In this document: positions 36,121-50,536 of the stretch, piece by piece
Layout of the letters: each line of letters begins with the position of its first letter
Numbering within the stretch: position 1 is the first letter of the stretch
Assembly: GCF_905475345.1 (NCBI RefSeq)
Contig: NC_066589.1
Span: 4,799,001 to 4,863,000, forward strand
Length of the DNA stretch: 64,000 nt
Direction: 5' to 3'
From: Vespula vulgaris
Lineage: Eukaryota > Arthropoda > Insecta > Hymenoptera > Vespidae
Position numbers and translations under genes: made by a program
Notes under the pieces: model-generated
What the model saw: the letters and a program-made list of their open reading frames with translations, nothing else
Databases searched by the model: none
Told to the model about the DNA's origin: nothing

Positions 36121-38289
36121 AGTTTTACATCGGTCACGACAGTTTCGACGTGTCTTAACTTTAGAAATTCAGTTTTTTTTTCCTTTTTCTATTTTTTTAT
36201 TCTCTCTCTCTCTCTCTCCCTTTGTATATTAAATAAATCGTATTTAAATCGTGAAGTGCAAAGCTCTTTTTTTTTCTTTTTTCGTTTTTCCTTTTTAAGA
36301 CTTGAACAATTTCTCATTCATTTTCGTCTGTACATTTTTTTCGATTAGATTTATTTCGGGTAAACGGCTGTGGTTAAATCATTGAAATCGATTTTAACCG
36401 TGAATCAAAGCGAGTATGTAATTTAAAAAAAAAAAAAAAACAAGAAAGAGAAAGAAAGAAAATGTGAAAAGAAAAGAAATGGAAGAAAAAGTAAAAAGAA
36501 AAGAGGTAAGGAAATATAAATAAATAAAAAGAAAAGAAGAAAAATAAAAGAGATCTCTCAAATGATGCAAAAGGAGATCATATTCGTTATAGAACGTAGG
36601 ATAAGTGCTCGTGAAAGCAACGTTGTTGCTTGTTATCACGAACTCGTACGATGCTTTGTCATTTTAAACGAATCCGATGCGCCACGTAGTAGATACAATC
36701 CGCACTTGGAAAGTTCCCTATTTTACTTGAAAACGATCAATTTGGTCTAATTAACGTTTATCCTGATCTCGCGTTCCAACTTCAACGGCAATTTGCCACA
36801 AAATGTTTGTCGATCAAACGTGAAACTAGAGCTGTTTGTTTAGGTGTTGCTAGGACAATGAACAATGGCGTTAAACATTTTTTCTCTCCCAATTTTGTAC
36901 GATTCAATGACGATCGAATCTCTTTGACGAGAATTTTAGGTGGGGAGGAAAAAAAAAGAAGAGAAATAAAATAGAAATGAAAAAAAAAAAAAGAGAAAAA
37001 ATACCAGCAAGAGATAGTAGCTACAATTTTTTTTCAGTCTCGTTGCACTATAGACGTATGCGTTATTTTAATTAATTAATTAATTAATTAATTAATATAT
37101 ATACGTACACACATACATACAGCCATTTATAAATATATATATATATATTCCCAATATATATATATTAATATATAAATATGTATACGTACGTGTATTATCA
37201 GATACTTATGTAACAAGTATTCTTCGTCATTTTAAGTACTCTCCGAACCAAAATGCTATCTCGCAATAGTGGCAACGTTTGAACGTATCGATCAGAGGTA
37301 GTAAGCGATAAATAGAGTCGAGCTGAGAGCCCGACGCCCGTGAGCCTGATTAAACTTCACTCTTCGCTAATGGTTTATAAATAGCTACCTATTTTTTTTT
37401 TTTCTTTTCCTTTAACGCGATAACGAAGAAGGGAGTGCACCGAGCACACGTCCTTCCTTCTTGCTCTACTTTTGCTGCACCCACGTTTTTCTTCCTTCTT
37501 TCTCTATTTCTCTATTCCTTTCTCTTTCTTTTTCCCTTCCTTCCTTTTTTGTCCCACCCACTTTTATTCCTTCGTCCTTTCCAATAGAGTTCCTCCTATG
37601 TTCGCAAATTTTCTTTCCTTCAAAATCTTACGCGCACCAGGAGAGCCTTTGTGCAGCGATCGTCTTCTTCCTTACTCAAGCAATTTCCATATTACCTTCT
37701 TATCTAACTTCACCCTAAGTTCGAATAAATTTTCTGAGGGGAAAGAAAAAAAAAAGAAAAAAAAAAAGAAAAAGATTTTCCAATATCTTTATCATCGAAA
37801 GTATATTACATCAATTATCATGTCTCGTCATCGACCGACAATGAAACGTTTATTAAACCCTCTTTCGACCTTGGAATCCATTCGAAGTAATCTTTTAAAG
37901 TATTCTTATCACCCATGACATGATTTATAATGATCCACAATACTCCGAAGTTCATTGTCCTATTTTGAATTGTTGCACTTTCAGGACTTGTATTTTTTTT
38001 TCTTTTTCTTTTTCTTTTTTTTTTCTTTCTAGTCGAATCAAATGAGGATGTTACACAAGCTTACTTTCTCTTCGAAACGATTAGATCGACTTTATCGATC
38101 AATCAATCTTCTATTAGTCACGTACAAGATTTATAAATAGCTTTTAAAAGGCAGTGCATTCTTAAGAATAAGGATTCAGGCTACGTTTATGACAGCAAGC
38201 TCTTATAAAAGGAAACAGGTGGCCTGATTTACGCGCACTAAAGCTGATGTTCTACGTTTTATCGGTGGCGCAAGAGAAACACGTGTGTA

Positions 38290-38294
<5 letters not shown>

Positions 38295-38320
<26 letters not shown>
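38295..38320. repeat. (GT)n microsatellite
   Basis: Twelve or so GT units followed by an ACAC tract. Confidence 0.95.
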
Positions 38321-38696
38321 CACATTAAACATGCTCACACACACAAACACAAAAATATATACGCAAGGAAATTAATTCATTGCTGCGTTTAATTCATATT
38401 CATTTTTAACCAATCATTACTACGTGCGTTATTGCATTTGCGTGATGCGTGTCGTTTGAATTAATCATTTAAGCTGGCAATTCTTTTTTATTTTTATTTT
38501 TTTTTATTCTTTTAATTTTAAGAACCTCGCAACCTACTTTCGAGCGAGAAAGTTTTAGTCTCACTTGACATATCCTTATTCTTATTTTTTTTCACGAACT
38601 TTCATCGCACGAACTAAAATTAAAAGAATAATCAATATTAATCGACAAATTCGTTTATAAAAGAAAAAAAAATTATCTCTATATAATTATATCTGA

Positions 38697-39205
38697 ATAA
38701 TAATGTTTTCATATAAATTATCATACAATTATGTATCTCTGTCTCGTTGTAATTATTCACAAACGTGCTTGATGAACCACAGATTTTCACACAAGGAAGA
38801 ACATTATAATTATCATTTAAATCTATTATCTCTCTATATAATAATATTTCTACAAATATTTGTAATATATTATATTATAAATTATATTATAATATAATTT
38901 TCTCTCTTTCTCTCTCTTTCTTTATTGTTCACAAATCGTTTATCACGAATCAAAAGTTTTAATCAAACGAAAAACATTATTACAAATATTATTGAAAACG
39001 TTCGTTCTTAAGGGAAAAAAATAAATAAATAAATAAATAAATAAAAGATATCATATAAATTCATTATTTTAAGATAATAATGTTTTCTTATACATATTAT
39101 AATTTCATTATGTCTATCTCTCTATCTACTTCTCTCTCTCTCTCTTTCTCTCTCTCTACACTTGTTCACAGATTGTCTCACGAACCGCAGATTTTCCAGC
39201 TGGAC
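38697..39205. repeat. direct duplication, spacing about 377 bp
   Basis: ATAATAATGTTTTC-TATA-ATTAT at 38697 recurs at 39074, and both continue to TTCACA, GAACC-CAGATTTTC. A third partial copy (TTCACAAATCGT..TCACGAATC) lies at about 38929. Confidence 0.55.
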
Positions 39206-39479
39206 GTGTTCACTGTCGCTAGTAATTTTCACTATCGATCGGTGCCGTCCACTTCCGACCGCATCACGAGTACCGAAATATATATCTGGATTAACGGGAA
39301 GCCAAATCCCAGTGCGACTCGCAGCCGATCTCTCGACCGTTTCAAATGCAAATTGAATTGAGAATGACCGATCTCTAAGTTTAGAACAGAAATTAATCGA
39401 TTAGAGTGCTATTCTCTTTCTCTCTCTCTCTCTCTTTGTCTTTTTCTCTTTGTTCATTTTGAAGTAAAAAAAATATATC

Positions 39480-40115
39480 GTCTAATAGACATTAAGTGAA
39501 ATATATACATACTTATATATTTTTTATTCGCGTTAAAATCACCATTCTTTCTTAACATTTTTGATTCTAGCCATTCACAATTTTTTTTCCTTGCAAACGA
39601 AAGCTGTCTTTGTGTTTGAAAAAAAAAAAAAAAAAAATACTCCAAATCAGTATGAATTATTTAAATTTTATTTTTATTAGCATTAGGAAAAGATAAATTT
39701 CAAGATGATCATCCCTTTCTCTCAATATTTTTAATCCTAAACATTCTCATCTTTTTTTCTATACTCGACAAGAATAGTTTTCATGCATTTAATAAATATG
39801 ATCCATATATAAGGAAAAAAAAAAAAAGAAATGAATTATTTCTTTCTTTCTTTCTTTCTTCTTTTTTTATATACGCGTTAAGATACAAATTTAAAAATCA
39901 TCAACTCGTTCTCAAGGTTTTTAATCCTACCAGCCATTTTTATTTTCTTCGTATAAACATAAAAAGAAAAAATATATCCAATCGGAATGAATTATTTATT
40001 ATATATACATATTTTTTTTGTAATTATTAAGTATTAAAATACGATTAATCTCAAGATCATCACCCTTTTTTCCTAAGTTTTTAATCATAACAGCCATTTT
40101 CATTTTCATCGTACA
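39480..40115. repeat. diverged tandem array, three to four copies, period about 170-185 bp
   Basis: The signature TTTTTAATCCTA-CA-CCAT, followed some 70-90 bases later by ATGAATTATTT, and then ATCATC..TTCTC, recurs near 39555, 39728, 39918 and 40078. Confidence 0.65.
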
Positions 40116-40768
40116 GTCGAGAGCTGCAAATAGGTTGAGTATATAGAGGCGTAGGTCGAACGATCGCTAGATAAAAGTGAAAGGAAAAGGGTGATCGATA
40201 ACGGTCGTTAGATAGCACAATGAACAAGTCGTTCGATAAAAGATTGGGACAGAAGTAAAGGGCCAGAAAAAAAGAAAGGGGCTAGCCGGTAGTTGAACGA
40301 ATGAAAAGATGGAGGAAAACGGTGATTGTCGGTTGAAACACCCCTTGGATACTCACGAATTTTTTTTTTTCTTTTCGAAGAGTATACTTTCCCATATATA
40401 TATATATAGATATAGATATATTACATATATCTCAAGGTCATATGAAGCATGAAATCGATCGCCAAAAAAAGAAGAAGAAGAAGAAGAGGAGGAAAAAATA
40501 AGAAGAAAAAGAAAGAAAATTTATTCGATGCTTTATATAAAACTTTTTCTAACATTACAATTTCGAAACACACGAGGTACAAACAAGAATTCAAAGAAAT
40601 TCATTTTTAATTGAAAATTGAATACATCGACGACGTGTGTACACTGTACTAATGAAAGCGCGATGAGTGTTAAACATATAATTTGATTGTCCTTTAACTG
40701 TCGTTGAAAGGGTTCTTAAGATTTTAATTCCAATATAAAACTCATCGAAAGTACGGTATTTATTACTT

Positions 40769-40800
<32 letters not shown>

Positions 40801-41018
40801 TTCTGTCTTACTGTGTTAATTTTTATAGCAAAAAAAAAAAAAACATAAGATTCGTGAGAAGAAAAAGGCAGGCAAAAAATGTGATTAAAAAAAAAGAAGA
40901 ATCGTCCTTGTATATCGAACGTATTCGATAAGTCGCAATTATCTCTCGATAGGGCTCGGCTGTTTGTTCGTTCGATCGTGCAAATATGACTTGCAGCGAA
41001 GCGGAGAAGAAGGATAAT

Positions 41019-41020
<2 letters not shown>

Positions 41021-41077
<57 letters not shown>
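41021..41077. repeat. (AAT)n microsatellite
   Basis: About 19 units. Confidence 0.95.
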
Positions 41078-41079
<2 letters not shown>

Positions 41080-42358
41080 TTACAATTTTCACAAGCTCGA
41101 CCTCTGATCCTCTTGGGAGCAATTAAAAGCAATTAAAAACGTGAGATTACTGTGTTTCGATGCTGAAATATTTATATTGAGAAAAATCGTTTCGTCCATA
41201 AATCTAAGAAAAGATTCGAGGATAAAATTTCAACGAAATTCAATGTAAAAATGCAAAGGACGATAAAAGCGATCGACATTAACCGGTCCAACGCGTTTAT
41301 TTTATCAAAGATTATTATTTTCCCAGGGCAAACGTTCGGAACTAGCGCGCGTCATCGAAATAAGAAGGACTTATCGTGCTCTTCCAGTCGAACGAAGTTC
41401 ACTCGTCTCGAATGGACCCGTTCGTGATGCTGCAATGCACGAAAGAGGAAAAAAAAGAAAGAGAGAGAAAGAGAGAGACGACATGAATTTCACGCTCTCT
41501 TCAAAGGGCTTTGATATTTTTCTTTCCAAATCGAACGAAAGCGGACGAGAAATAAATTAAAAAAGAATTAAAAGTAATTTGAAGGAAAGAAAGAAAGAAA
41601 AAAAAAAGAACAGATTAAAAAAGGTGAAAACTATATATATATTGCTTGGAACTCAAAGGTAAACGCGTTCGTCGGGGATCAAAGGAGAAATTTTTCATAA
41701 AAAATAATAAACAAAAAATTATATATCACTTTTCGATCGAATGTTCGATCAAATGATTGCATGTGTCTGTATATATGCGCGCGTATGTCGTGTGTGTGTG
41801 TGTGTGCAATTTTTTTTTTTTTTTTTTAATTAACAAAATATTTTTATAGAACTTTTTATTCTTTTTAAAAGTAATGGCAGATCGATGTACCATTATCGAA
41901 TACGAAGTTAAAGAAAAATTGAAAGAGAGAAAGAGAAAGAAAGAAAGAATGAGAGTAAAAGACTCGACTTTGGTAAAGTCACCGATATACCGTCAAACGC
42001 CATTGTATGATCGGAGAGTTAGTTCCATGGAAATATTATGACGTGGAAGAGGGCTGAAGGATAGGGAACAATGAAGTCGAAGGTTGGAAGCAACGTTGCC
42101 TTTCTTTATCGCCCTTAAATATTCATCCCCCGTGTTGAGAAAAGGGCGAGTTTTTGTGGACGGTCAAAAGTGACGAAGGGAAGAAAAAAAACGAAAGATA
42201 GATAGAGAGAAAGAGAGAGAAAAACAGAGAGAGAGAGAGAGAGAATAAAAGGATCGATGTACCATACTGCTACATGATTCAACGAAAAAAAATATTCCTT
42301 GTCAGTAAAAAAAAAAAAAGAAAAAAAAATGACGAAAGTTTCAAGTACTGGATGTATT

Positions 42359-42556
42359 AAAAGTTCTTAGCAGGGCTATTCAAAAGCTTTTAGATGACTT
42401 TAAAAATCAATTATACTTTTCCGAGATCTTTTTAGGCTTGTAGTATTATAATAACAAAAAATATATACATATATATATAATCAAAAGTCTCAGAGAAGAG
42501 ATAATTGATGCTTAAAATCATCTAGGAACTGTTGATTCATCTAAAAACTCTTGGTA
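42359..42556. mobile_element. foldback (MITE-like) element, copy 2
   Basis: Arms at about 42361-42427 and 42486-42553 are inverted copies of each other over about 65 bases. Both carry the AGATGA-TTTTAA-ATCAATTAT-CT-GAGA core also present in the copy at 23.8 kb. The centre (about 60 bases) is AT-rich. No ORF. Target-site duplication not resolved. Confidence 0.55.
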
Positions 42557-43887
42557 CAATGAATTATCAAATTTCAAACGAAATATCGCGAGATACATGT
42601 ATTTTATTTAAATTTCTCGTGCTCTTATATTTGTTAAATTCTATTACTTTATCTCTTTTTTTCTTTTCTTTCTCTCTCTCTCTCTTTCTCTTTTCCTCTT
42701 TTTTGAACCTCACTTTTGTGAAAAAGAACAGAACGTTAACTCCTCGTAACGAACTTCACATTTTTCGGTCAGCTGCTAATCGAATAAACTTTCAACGAAA
42801 TCCAAACGAGATTCGTTACGTTTTTGCATTCTATAGTTACACTTACGGAATAACGAAGTAACGAAGTAATCTTCTCGATCGTTGTAATATTACTAGAATA
42901 TTATTAATTGGATCACGTTTATGGATCTATTCACTTTTGAATAGATCGTATGTCCTTTTGTAAAAGATCGAATATGCGAATCGTTTGAATTTTTTTAGTT
43001 TTCAATATTTTCTCTTTTTAATTGTTGATTTTGATTTATACTTTTAAAAACACGATCGACTTTTTTCTACGTAAATATACGCTTAGAAGAAAAAGTGGAG
43101 AAGAGTTCGAGAAGACGGAATGATAAGAAAAAAAGGAGGGAGAGAATAGGAGAGATAAAGAAAGAGAAAAAAAAAAGAGACAACGAATCGATAGCTTGTC
43201 CAACTTTTTTCGAAGTCGAGGATTAATTTCGTACGAAACGACAGCCATTAACGGCTGATTAGTTCGGAAAGGTATCGCGAACGCGAATTCTCTCGAGAAG
43301 ATCGATGTCTCTTTTTCCTGCAAAGGACAGACATCTTGAATTAGGGCAACATGGACCGGATATCGTCGATCTATTATCTTCCGATAAAAACTTTGACAAA
43401 TGTCGTATTTAAATGAAAATAGATAACTTATAGATAAATGAAAGTTTAACCTAAGTTAAAAATATTTCAGTTTTTATTACGTTACCGAATTCGATCGGTT
43501 AAAAAAAAAGGGGGAGGGGGGAGAAAAATTAAACTTAAACGAATCTTGAACTACCGTGGTATATCAAGTTTAAACGTACAAACGTATCCCTGCCTGAGGC
43601 GAATTAATCTTTTTTTCTTTTTCTTTTTCTTTTTATTACTTTTACCCATCCTATCTCTTTTTTCTTTTTATTTGTTCTTACAAACTTATATATCACGATT
43701 AATTCACTTTTTTTCTCTCTCTGACTTTGAAATCTTCCTTTTGTCTTTTAAAACTTTTGCTTCTAACAAGTTAAAAATTTCTTCTCCCGTGATAATAAAA
43801 ATATAATTATCAATAAATTCTCAAGAAATATTTAAGATAGAAAAAAGTAATAAAAAAAGTTTCAAAATCGAAAAATACGAAAAGAAA

Positions 43888-43923
<36 letters not shown>

Positions 43924-43970
43924 AAAGATCGATCACAATCATAAAGTAAAGTAAAGTAAAGTAAAGTAAA
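43888..43970. repeat. (AAAG)n and (AAAGT)n repeats
   Basis: AAAG run 43888-43926 and five AAAGT units 43942-43970. Confidence 0.95.
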
Positions 43971-44294
43971 CTGTTGACCACAAAATAAAGGTCGCTATCG
44001 GACAAGAATCGATATTAGTGACAGTTGTAGAATGATTACATAAAAGTTCTCTCTTTCCCTGTGGACCACGAAACAGGGTAAAGAGATGAATAGAAAAACA
44101 CTGGACCAGAGAGTATGGTGTGTTTATAAGAGGTAGGGGTACAGTTAGGGGTAGGGGTAGGCCCGAAGAAAGTTCCAAATGGACGAGTCGTTGGATCGTG
44201 ACATCATCATGGCGCCTTATACGCTTCGCTTTCGCCCATCAAATAGAGTATGTGAGTGAGTGAGTGAATCGTACTACTCGACTAACCCTCTTTG

Positions 44295-44340
44295 CCACCA
44301 CCACCACCACCACCACCACCACCACCACCATCACCACCAC
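44295..44340. repeat. (CAC)n microsatellite
   Basis: About 14 CAC units. The open frame through it encodes poly-proline and is not taken as a gene. Confidence 0.95.
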
Positions 44341-47300
44341 TTTCTGGCAAAAGTCTCAACGAGAAGAGAAACTCGAAGAATAAACTAGCTTCGAGAGAGA
44401 AACTTTTTCTCTGCAACTTGTTATACCTCAGGACTTTCCAATGCCTGTTACACATTCTTGTAACTATCGATAATATAATGGCTACTGTTTATTTCGTTCG
44501 ATACAATTTCGATACGTTGACATAACGCGATCTCCGATTTTATACAAAGGAGGCATTCGTTCGTTCGAACGTTTTTCGAGGAAAAATTTACAAGTCCCTA
44601 TTTGTTATCGCGTGTACAAAAAATAGCATAAATCGTACATAAAGCGTTACAATTTTATAAAAACAATCCTTTTAAGATTGATAACGGAATGATATAATTC
44701 GATGAAATAACTGTTATTTCAAATGGAATAACAAATTTGATTATAAGTTTCAGATTGAAAGAGTAATTTGTAACACTTCGTGAGAATACACACATGCAAG
44801 AGGATACACGTACACATAATACGAACATACTTTGTTAGATTTATGGCCTCCCATTTCTTCGAACTCGCTTCATTGGCTACTCGACGATTGCTGGATAAAG
44901 TAAGTGTAGACCGAACCTAGTGTCGTTATGAGAAGTCCATTAAGCATTCGTAAAAAAAAGAGAGAGAGAGAGAGAGAGAGGGTGGAACAGAAATATTTCG
45001 CGTTCCACTCCGAGCCATTAAAGAGTTTCAAATCGTCACTAAAGAGAGTACTTACTCTTTAACTCTCTCCTTCTCACTCCCACACATACGTTTTATCTCT
45101 CTCTTTCTCTTTCTGCTCACTTCTTCGTGTCCCCGAAATTTAAAAGGTTCACCCAGTGAAATTCCGTACTAGTTTCCCTCGTCTCTAGGACCTCTTGACT
45201 CATTTTCCGTTCTATTTTTGAATCGTTTGATATTTTAAAACTGCCCGATCGATCTATGCCCTTTCGTTGAAAAATTTCCTTTCCGTAGATAGAATGTTAA
45301 AACGTGTCATTCAAAAAAGATATCTAATGTGCATATCTAAAAAAAAAATATTAGTATAATAGTAATATAGTATTATGTTGGTATCAATAAGTAAGGTAAA
45401 TTTTCGATATTTTTATATCTAATTAAAATAAGATATCTATAAATATATAATGTAACGATAGCATTTATATTTGAATATAAAATTAACCAATAAGTAATAC
45501 AAGTAATATCACTAAAAAACATTAATGTCATTTATTAAAAAATACTAATCTCCTTTGTAATATCCAGCTCGATTGTCGTAATTTTCTTTTTTTTTAACTT
45601 TTCCATTCATACTTTTATCACAAAATAAAATTTCAAATTCACTTCAAATATCCAAAATTGTCAATATCCTTCGAATATAAGTTATATCCAGTATACCATA
45701 ACATTATATTTCTACATACAAACAATACTATAGCTTTCGAGAAAAAAAAAAAAACAGAAAAATAAAAAAAAAATTTTATATAGAAGAGTAATTCGAAAAG
45801 AAAAAAAAAGAAAGAAAAAAAAAGAAAGAAACGTGTGTACATTAACGCGTAAATCGTTTGGAGTCGTAAAAAGTTGCAAGAAAAAAAAAAGAAAAGAAAA
45901 GAAGAAGAAAAAAAAAGAGAAAAAGAAAAAAGAGAAAAAGATAGGAAAAGGGAATAAATTTGGGAAATTTATGGGGGAGCCTGTTTCTTCTCTCTTGCGA
46001 GCATGGTCGAGCTCAGCTTCCCTTTAGTATCGGTTGAATGTGCTTGGGTCGATATCGAGCCGCAGAGAAGAGCCAACATCCACTCGAGTGCCGCGTCGCT
46101 TCGGTCCCTTCTCTCCACCCCCCTCACCAACACCCTCTACCATCATACCACCTTCACCACCCTTACCACCCACACCACCCTCTCCTCCTTCACCACTTTT
46201 CTTCTCTTCTTTTCACCCTCACGTCTTTCGATCTCCCTTTCCCTTTTGCCGTTCTTTCGTCTCCGTAATCTCGCGAACACTAAAAGGTAGAAGGTAAAAT
46301 ACGGAAGGGTTCTACTACCATGAAAGAGAAAGAGAAAGATAGAGAAAGATAGAGAGAGAGAGAGAAAATAAAAAGAAAAAAAAGGAAAAAAAAAGAAAAG
46401 AGGGGGAGGGAAATAAGAAAAAAGTTGGATGACCCTCTTTCGTCGCCTCTTTCTTTCTTTCTTTCTTTCTTTTTTTTTTTCTTTTTTTCTTTTTCTTTTT
46501 CTTTTTTTTCCGTTAACTAAACTCCCCACTACTTCTACTCACTCCTCCATTCTCTATTCACTAGGAGAAATTTACTTTCACTAGGTTGGACAACTTCCAA
46601 AAAGTTCTCGATTGGCCACGTTTAGCTAAGATACTACGAAATGTTTATCGTCGATCATGTTATACTTACTTAACGAAAATTTGTATTTTTAATAAGAGAA
46701 TGTTACGTAGGGTTTTTCGATGCAAGAGATTTATCGAATGCAAAGGGAAAAAAGAAAGAGAAAGAGAAATTAAAAAGAAAAAAAAAAGATATACGACAAC
46801 ACTTATTGTGAAAAATCCAATACATACATATATAATGTTTCTTATATTATTCCTATATTTAAATTAGTATGTAACTATGATTAGATAATTAGAGTAAATT
46901 TACATAGTTTGAATATAAATATTGAAAAAGATAAAGTCTTTCTTCGAAAGAACAAATTGTCGTCAGCTGTTATCAAATAATTCAAATCTATAGTTAACAG
47001 ATAATCCTAAACACGTGATCGGTCTATAACATTTATTAAACAAATTTAATTAAAACCAGATCCTTTTAACAATGATATAATGATTCCTTCATATAATCCT
47101 TCAACTAAAGGGCTAATCACGTAACGAAAACTTGTATAAACTTCAATGAAGTAAATTCTAGATCTGTAGAATGTAAATTGATCTTGATAAGAGTTCTGTA
47201 TAAATCCATGTTTACGAGATCCAAATATTTGGCACGCAACCCTAAACCGTGGAGTTTACCTTCTGGATAAGAGTCAATGTTTGTACTGATGAACTTGAAA

Positions 47301-47704
47301 TTCATGCGAATTAAAGAGTGTACAATAATAATCCAAAATAAAAATAGCAATAACGTTATTATAATAAATTATTATTATTCTCCTATAATCACGTCTTTTT
47401 ATCGTTAGACGATATACCTAAATGATTTAAAAAAAAATAGATGATCAAAAACGTTTCCATGGATCAGATTTCTCAAGCGTGACCTTGATACGTGAACCAA
47501 TTCGATGAACAACACCCACACACGATGTGACAGATTTACGAATAGAAGCGATCGTTTTGTTTTACACGTGAAAACAAAATTATGAACTGATATTATATAG
47601 TAATTTTTATATAATTAATTTCCGATGGCCGGTATATAATTTATATTTCTATATTTGTTGATCGGATTCAAACAATCTCCGCTATTTCGTAATTTGCATT
47701 GAAA

Positions 47705-47710
<6 letters not shown>

Positions 47711-47757
<47 letters not shown>
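47711..47757. repeat. (GA)n microsatellite
   Basis: Pure GA run; further GA runs follow at 47993-48020, 48588-48631 and 48833-48856. Confidence 0.95.
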
Positions 47758-47760
<3 letters not shown>

Positions 47761-47992
47761 TATACCTACATTGTTTAAAAATTCTTTTATTTCAGTGGAA
47801 ACCCAAAAATTATTAACACCTCGGGCACGCTGAAGACTAAATCCATCAGTGAGTGAGCGAGTGAAATAGAAGAGGAAAAATATCGGAAAACGATCCGTTT
47901 CATGCAGTGTAATTCGAACCTCCACGGATTGCAAGATACACCATCCTTTCGGTGCAACGAACATGAGATTCATTAGAACTTCTTTTACTTTG

Positions 47993-48024
<32 letters not shown>

Positions 48025-48578
48025 TTTTTCTTTATTTTTTTTTAATTCTTTTCTATTCTTTCGTTTTAGTTAACAATCATAACAATTAGCGTTCTTCTAG
48101 TCGACGTTATTATAAAAAATTGTTTTAAATTTCTCTTACATTTATACTATTCAATTAGGAATCCTTAGGTCGATCGTAATACCACATGCGGTTGAATAAA
48201 TATTTACCCACATTTTTATTAAATAAATAAAGTTAAAATATATCGGAAAGTTTTTATACTTTGTTAACAAATGTTCTGTTTTATCTGTTCCTCTTTTTAT
48301 GTAAAATCGATGTTATCGATAAACGAATAATCTTTACCTCTTGAAACGTTCCCCCTTATCAATATTCAAAGATTTGATTTAATATCGGTCGATTGAATTT
48401 TTTCCTTTCAATGTGCTTATCCTACTCGGGCTACTTATCGGGCGTTTCGTCGACGCGAGAAGAAAAAAAGCTACGAGTTAATGAACCACTCAAAGGTAGT
48501 TCTCGATAACGGGATGTTCGATAGCTATCTTTGTTGGATGCAAAAGAAGGAAAGAGTAAGTGAGAAACAGAGAGAGAA

Positions 48579-48635
<57 letters not shown>

Positions 48636-48824
48636 CGATGGGTCGAGTAGAGTAGATAGAGTGGTGGGGGAAGGTGAACTATTAACTTGCTGATATTGTT
48701 GTGAAAAGTTGAGCGTTTTTTAAGTGTACTCTGGAAAGATAGTCGAAATACTCGAGGCTCTTTAAGGGCAACAAGTTCGAGAAACATACGAAAGAGTAAG
48801 AGAGACAGAAAAACAGAGACAGAC

Positions 48825-48855
<31 letters not shown>

Positions 48856-48863
<8 letters not shown>

Positions 48864-49200
48864 AGTTTATGGCAAATAAACCAACGCTAAGACATACTTA
48901 AAAAAAAATTTTTTTTTTTTTTTTACGAATTTACAAGATAATTGTAATGACTTAATAAAGTATAAAAAAATATTTGGAACGATAGGTATCTCAAAGTTAT
49001 GATTTATGAAAGAGCGCCAAATTCGAGAAACATACATACACGTAGACGAAGGAGATTTTCGTCTATGATAAATGAACGAGCATTAAGATAAATTTATCAA
49101 ATTTTTTAAACGAAACTTTTATAAATTTACGAGATGATAATAATAACGACGTAATAATTATATAAAAAAAATTTGGATAATTTAGGACGATATCTATCCC
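48856..49200. repeat. diverged tandem duplication, about 200 bp
   Basis: The first copy (48856-48995) and the second (49054-49198) share GATTTT, TATG-AAATAA, GC-TAAGA, ATTTAC-AGAT-AT-ATAA, AAAAAAAATTTGGA and a final GGTATCTC/CGATATCT, in the same order. Confidence 0.5.
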
Positions 49201-49361
49201 GGATGAAGAGTCAGTAAAGGATGCTTATCCGTAGCTTTGTTAATTTCCGCTTAATTACCAAACCTGCTAAGCATATCCATCATGTACATGAGTTTGTATT
49301 TATACGCTGCGTATATATATATGTGTGTGTGTGCGCGCATACTCTTATGTGTATGTGTGTG

Positions 49362-49364
<3 letters not shown>

Positions 49365-49422
<58 letters not shown>
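49365..49422. repeat. (GA)n microsatellite
   Basis: GA run of 58 bases preceded by (GT)n; another GA run is at 49674-49698. Confidence 0.95.
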
Positions 49423-49425
<3 letters not shown>

Positions 49426-49479
49426 TGCAAGAGTTAAAGAGATAAATAGAGAAAGAGAAAGAGAAAGATGGAAAATAGT

Positions 49480-49648
49480 AGACGAGAAGAGAATCTGCTT
49501 CGTTGGCAGGAGGAAACGCGAAAGTAGATAATTCAAGCTGCTTTAACGAACTTCTCGTTAACTCGATGACGGGGCTAACGTCCACGAAATTTACCATAAC
49601 ATGCCGCAAAGCCGCGCGTATCTCGACGTTGGTGGCCCACTTTGTCAA
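49480..49648 (-). CDS. uncertain coding segment in a CpG-rich patch
   Basis: An ATG at 49648 opens about 55 codons with fairly high G+C at third positions (MTKWATNVEIRAALRHVMVN...) before the frame runs into low-complexity CT repeats. No domain and no good splice sites were identified. It may equally be a conserved noncoding element. Confidence 0.15.
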
Positions 49649-49671
49649 TATTCAAGAAAGAAAGAGGAGGA

Positions 49672-49702
<31 letters not shown>

Positions 49703-50479
49703 TGCCTCTCGATGTGTTGATGAACACATTCTATCAGATTATGGGGGAAAACGAAGAAAAAGCCTTCATTTTCCTTTAACCTAATTAACTTTCACCGTTT
49801 CTCGATGAAATCACCCCCAACGAGTTAACAATTTCTAAACTCGCAACGTGACAACGTCACGTCGCAATATAACACGCTTCGATTGACTTATTTCGTTATC
49901 TCGTTAGAAATTTGATAAGTATCCTCTACGTAATCATGAAAATAGCTGAAGAACCATCAATGGGTTTACTATGCGCGTTATAATTACTGCGAATTAATAA
50001 ATTCATATTTTTCTAGATTAGAAGCTTTGTATCAGCGGGAAATTTAAGTATAATAATAAAGTTAGGAAAAGAGGAAGTTAAAATTAAAATTAATATTTCT
50101 TTTCTTCTTTGCTGGATCTATAGAATTTTAGCTATTTTCATAATTAATGAGGTTGCAATAATAATTTGTTACATTGGCGATAGTCATCGTGAGAATAATG
50201 TAAAACAACAATTAATGGGTTAAGTAGATATTTTCAGCAAATAGTTTTTAGCTCGAATGAATTTTTAAATAGGATTTTTAAAGACAAAAATCTATTTAAA
50301 AAATATCAAAAATAGAAAATAAAAAAAGAATTAAAACAAAGAAAGAAAAGTTTTTTCTTGGAAATTTCTAAAACTTATCGTTTCTGAAACAGATAGTTAG
50401 TAAACTAATGAGAAATTTAACGTGGCAATAATGGCACGTGCGGTGCCTGTGTTACCAACTACTGCTACTGTTAATGGTT

Positions 50480-50480
<1 letters not shown>

Positions 50481-50536
<56 letters not shown>

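Noticed and set aside
41361..41490. Short open frame with MDPFVMLQCTKE
   Set aside because: Under 45 codons, runs into a GA repeat, no splice signals or homology recognised.
44292..44525. Poly-proline frame
   Set aside because: Created by the (CAC)n microsatellite; no start context, domain or splice support.
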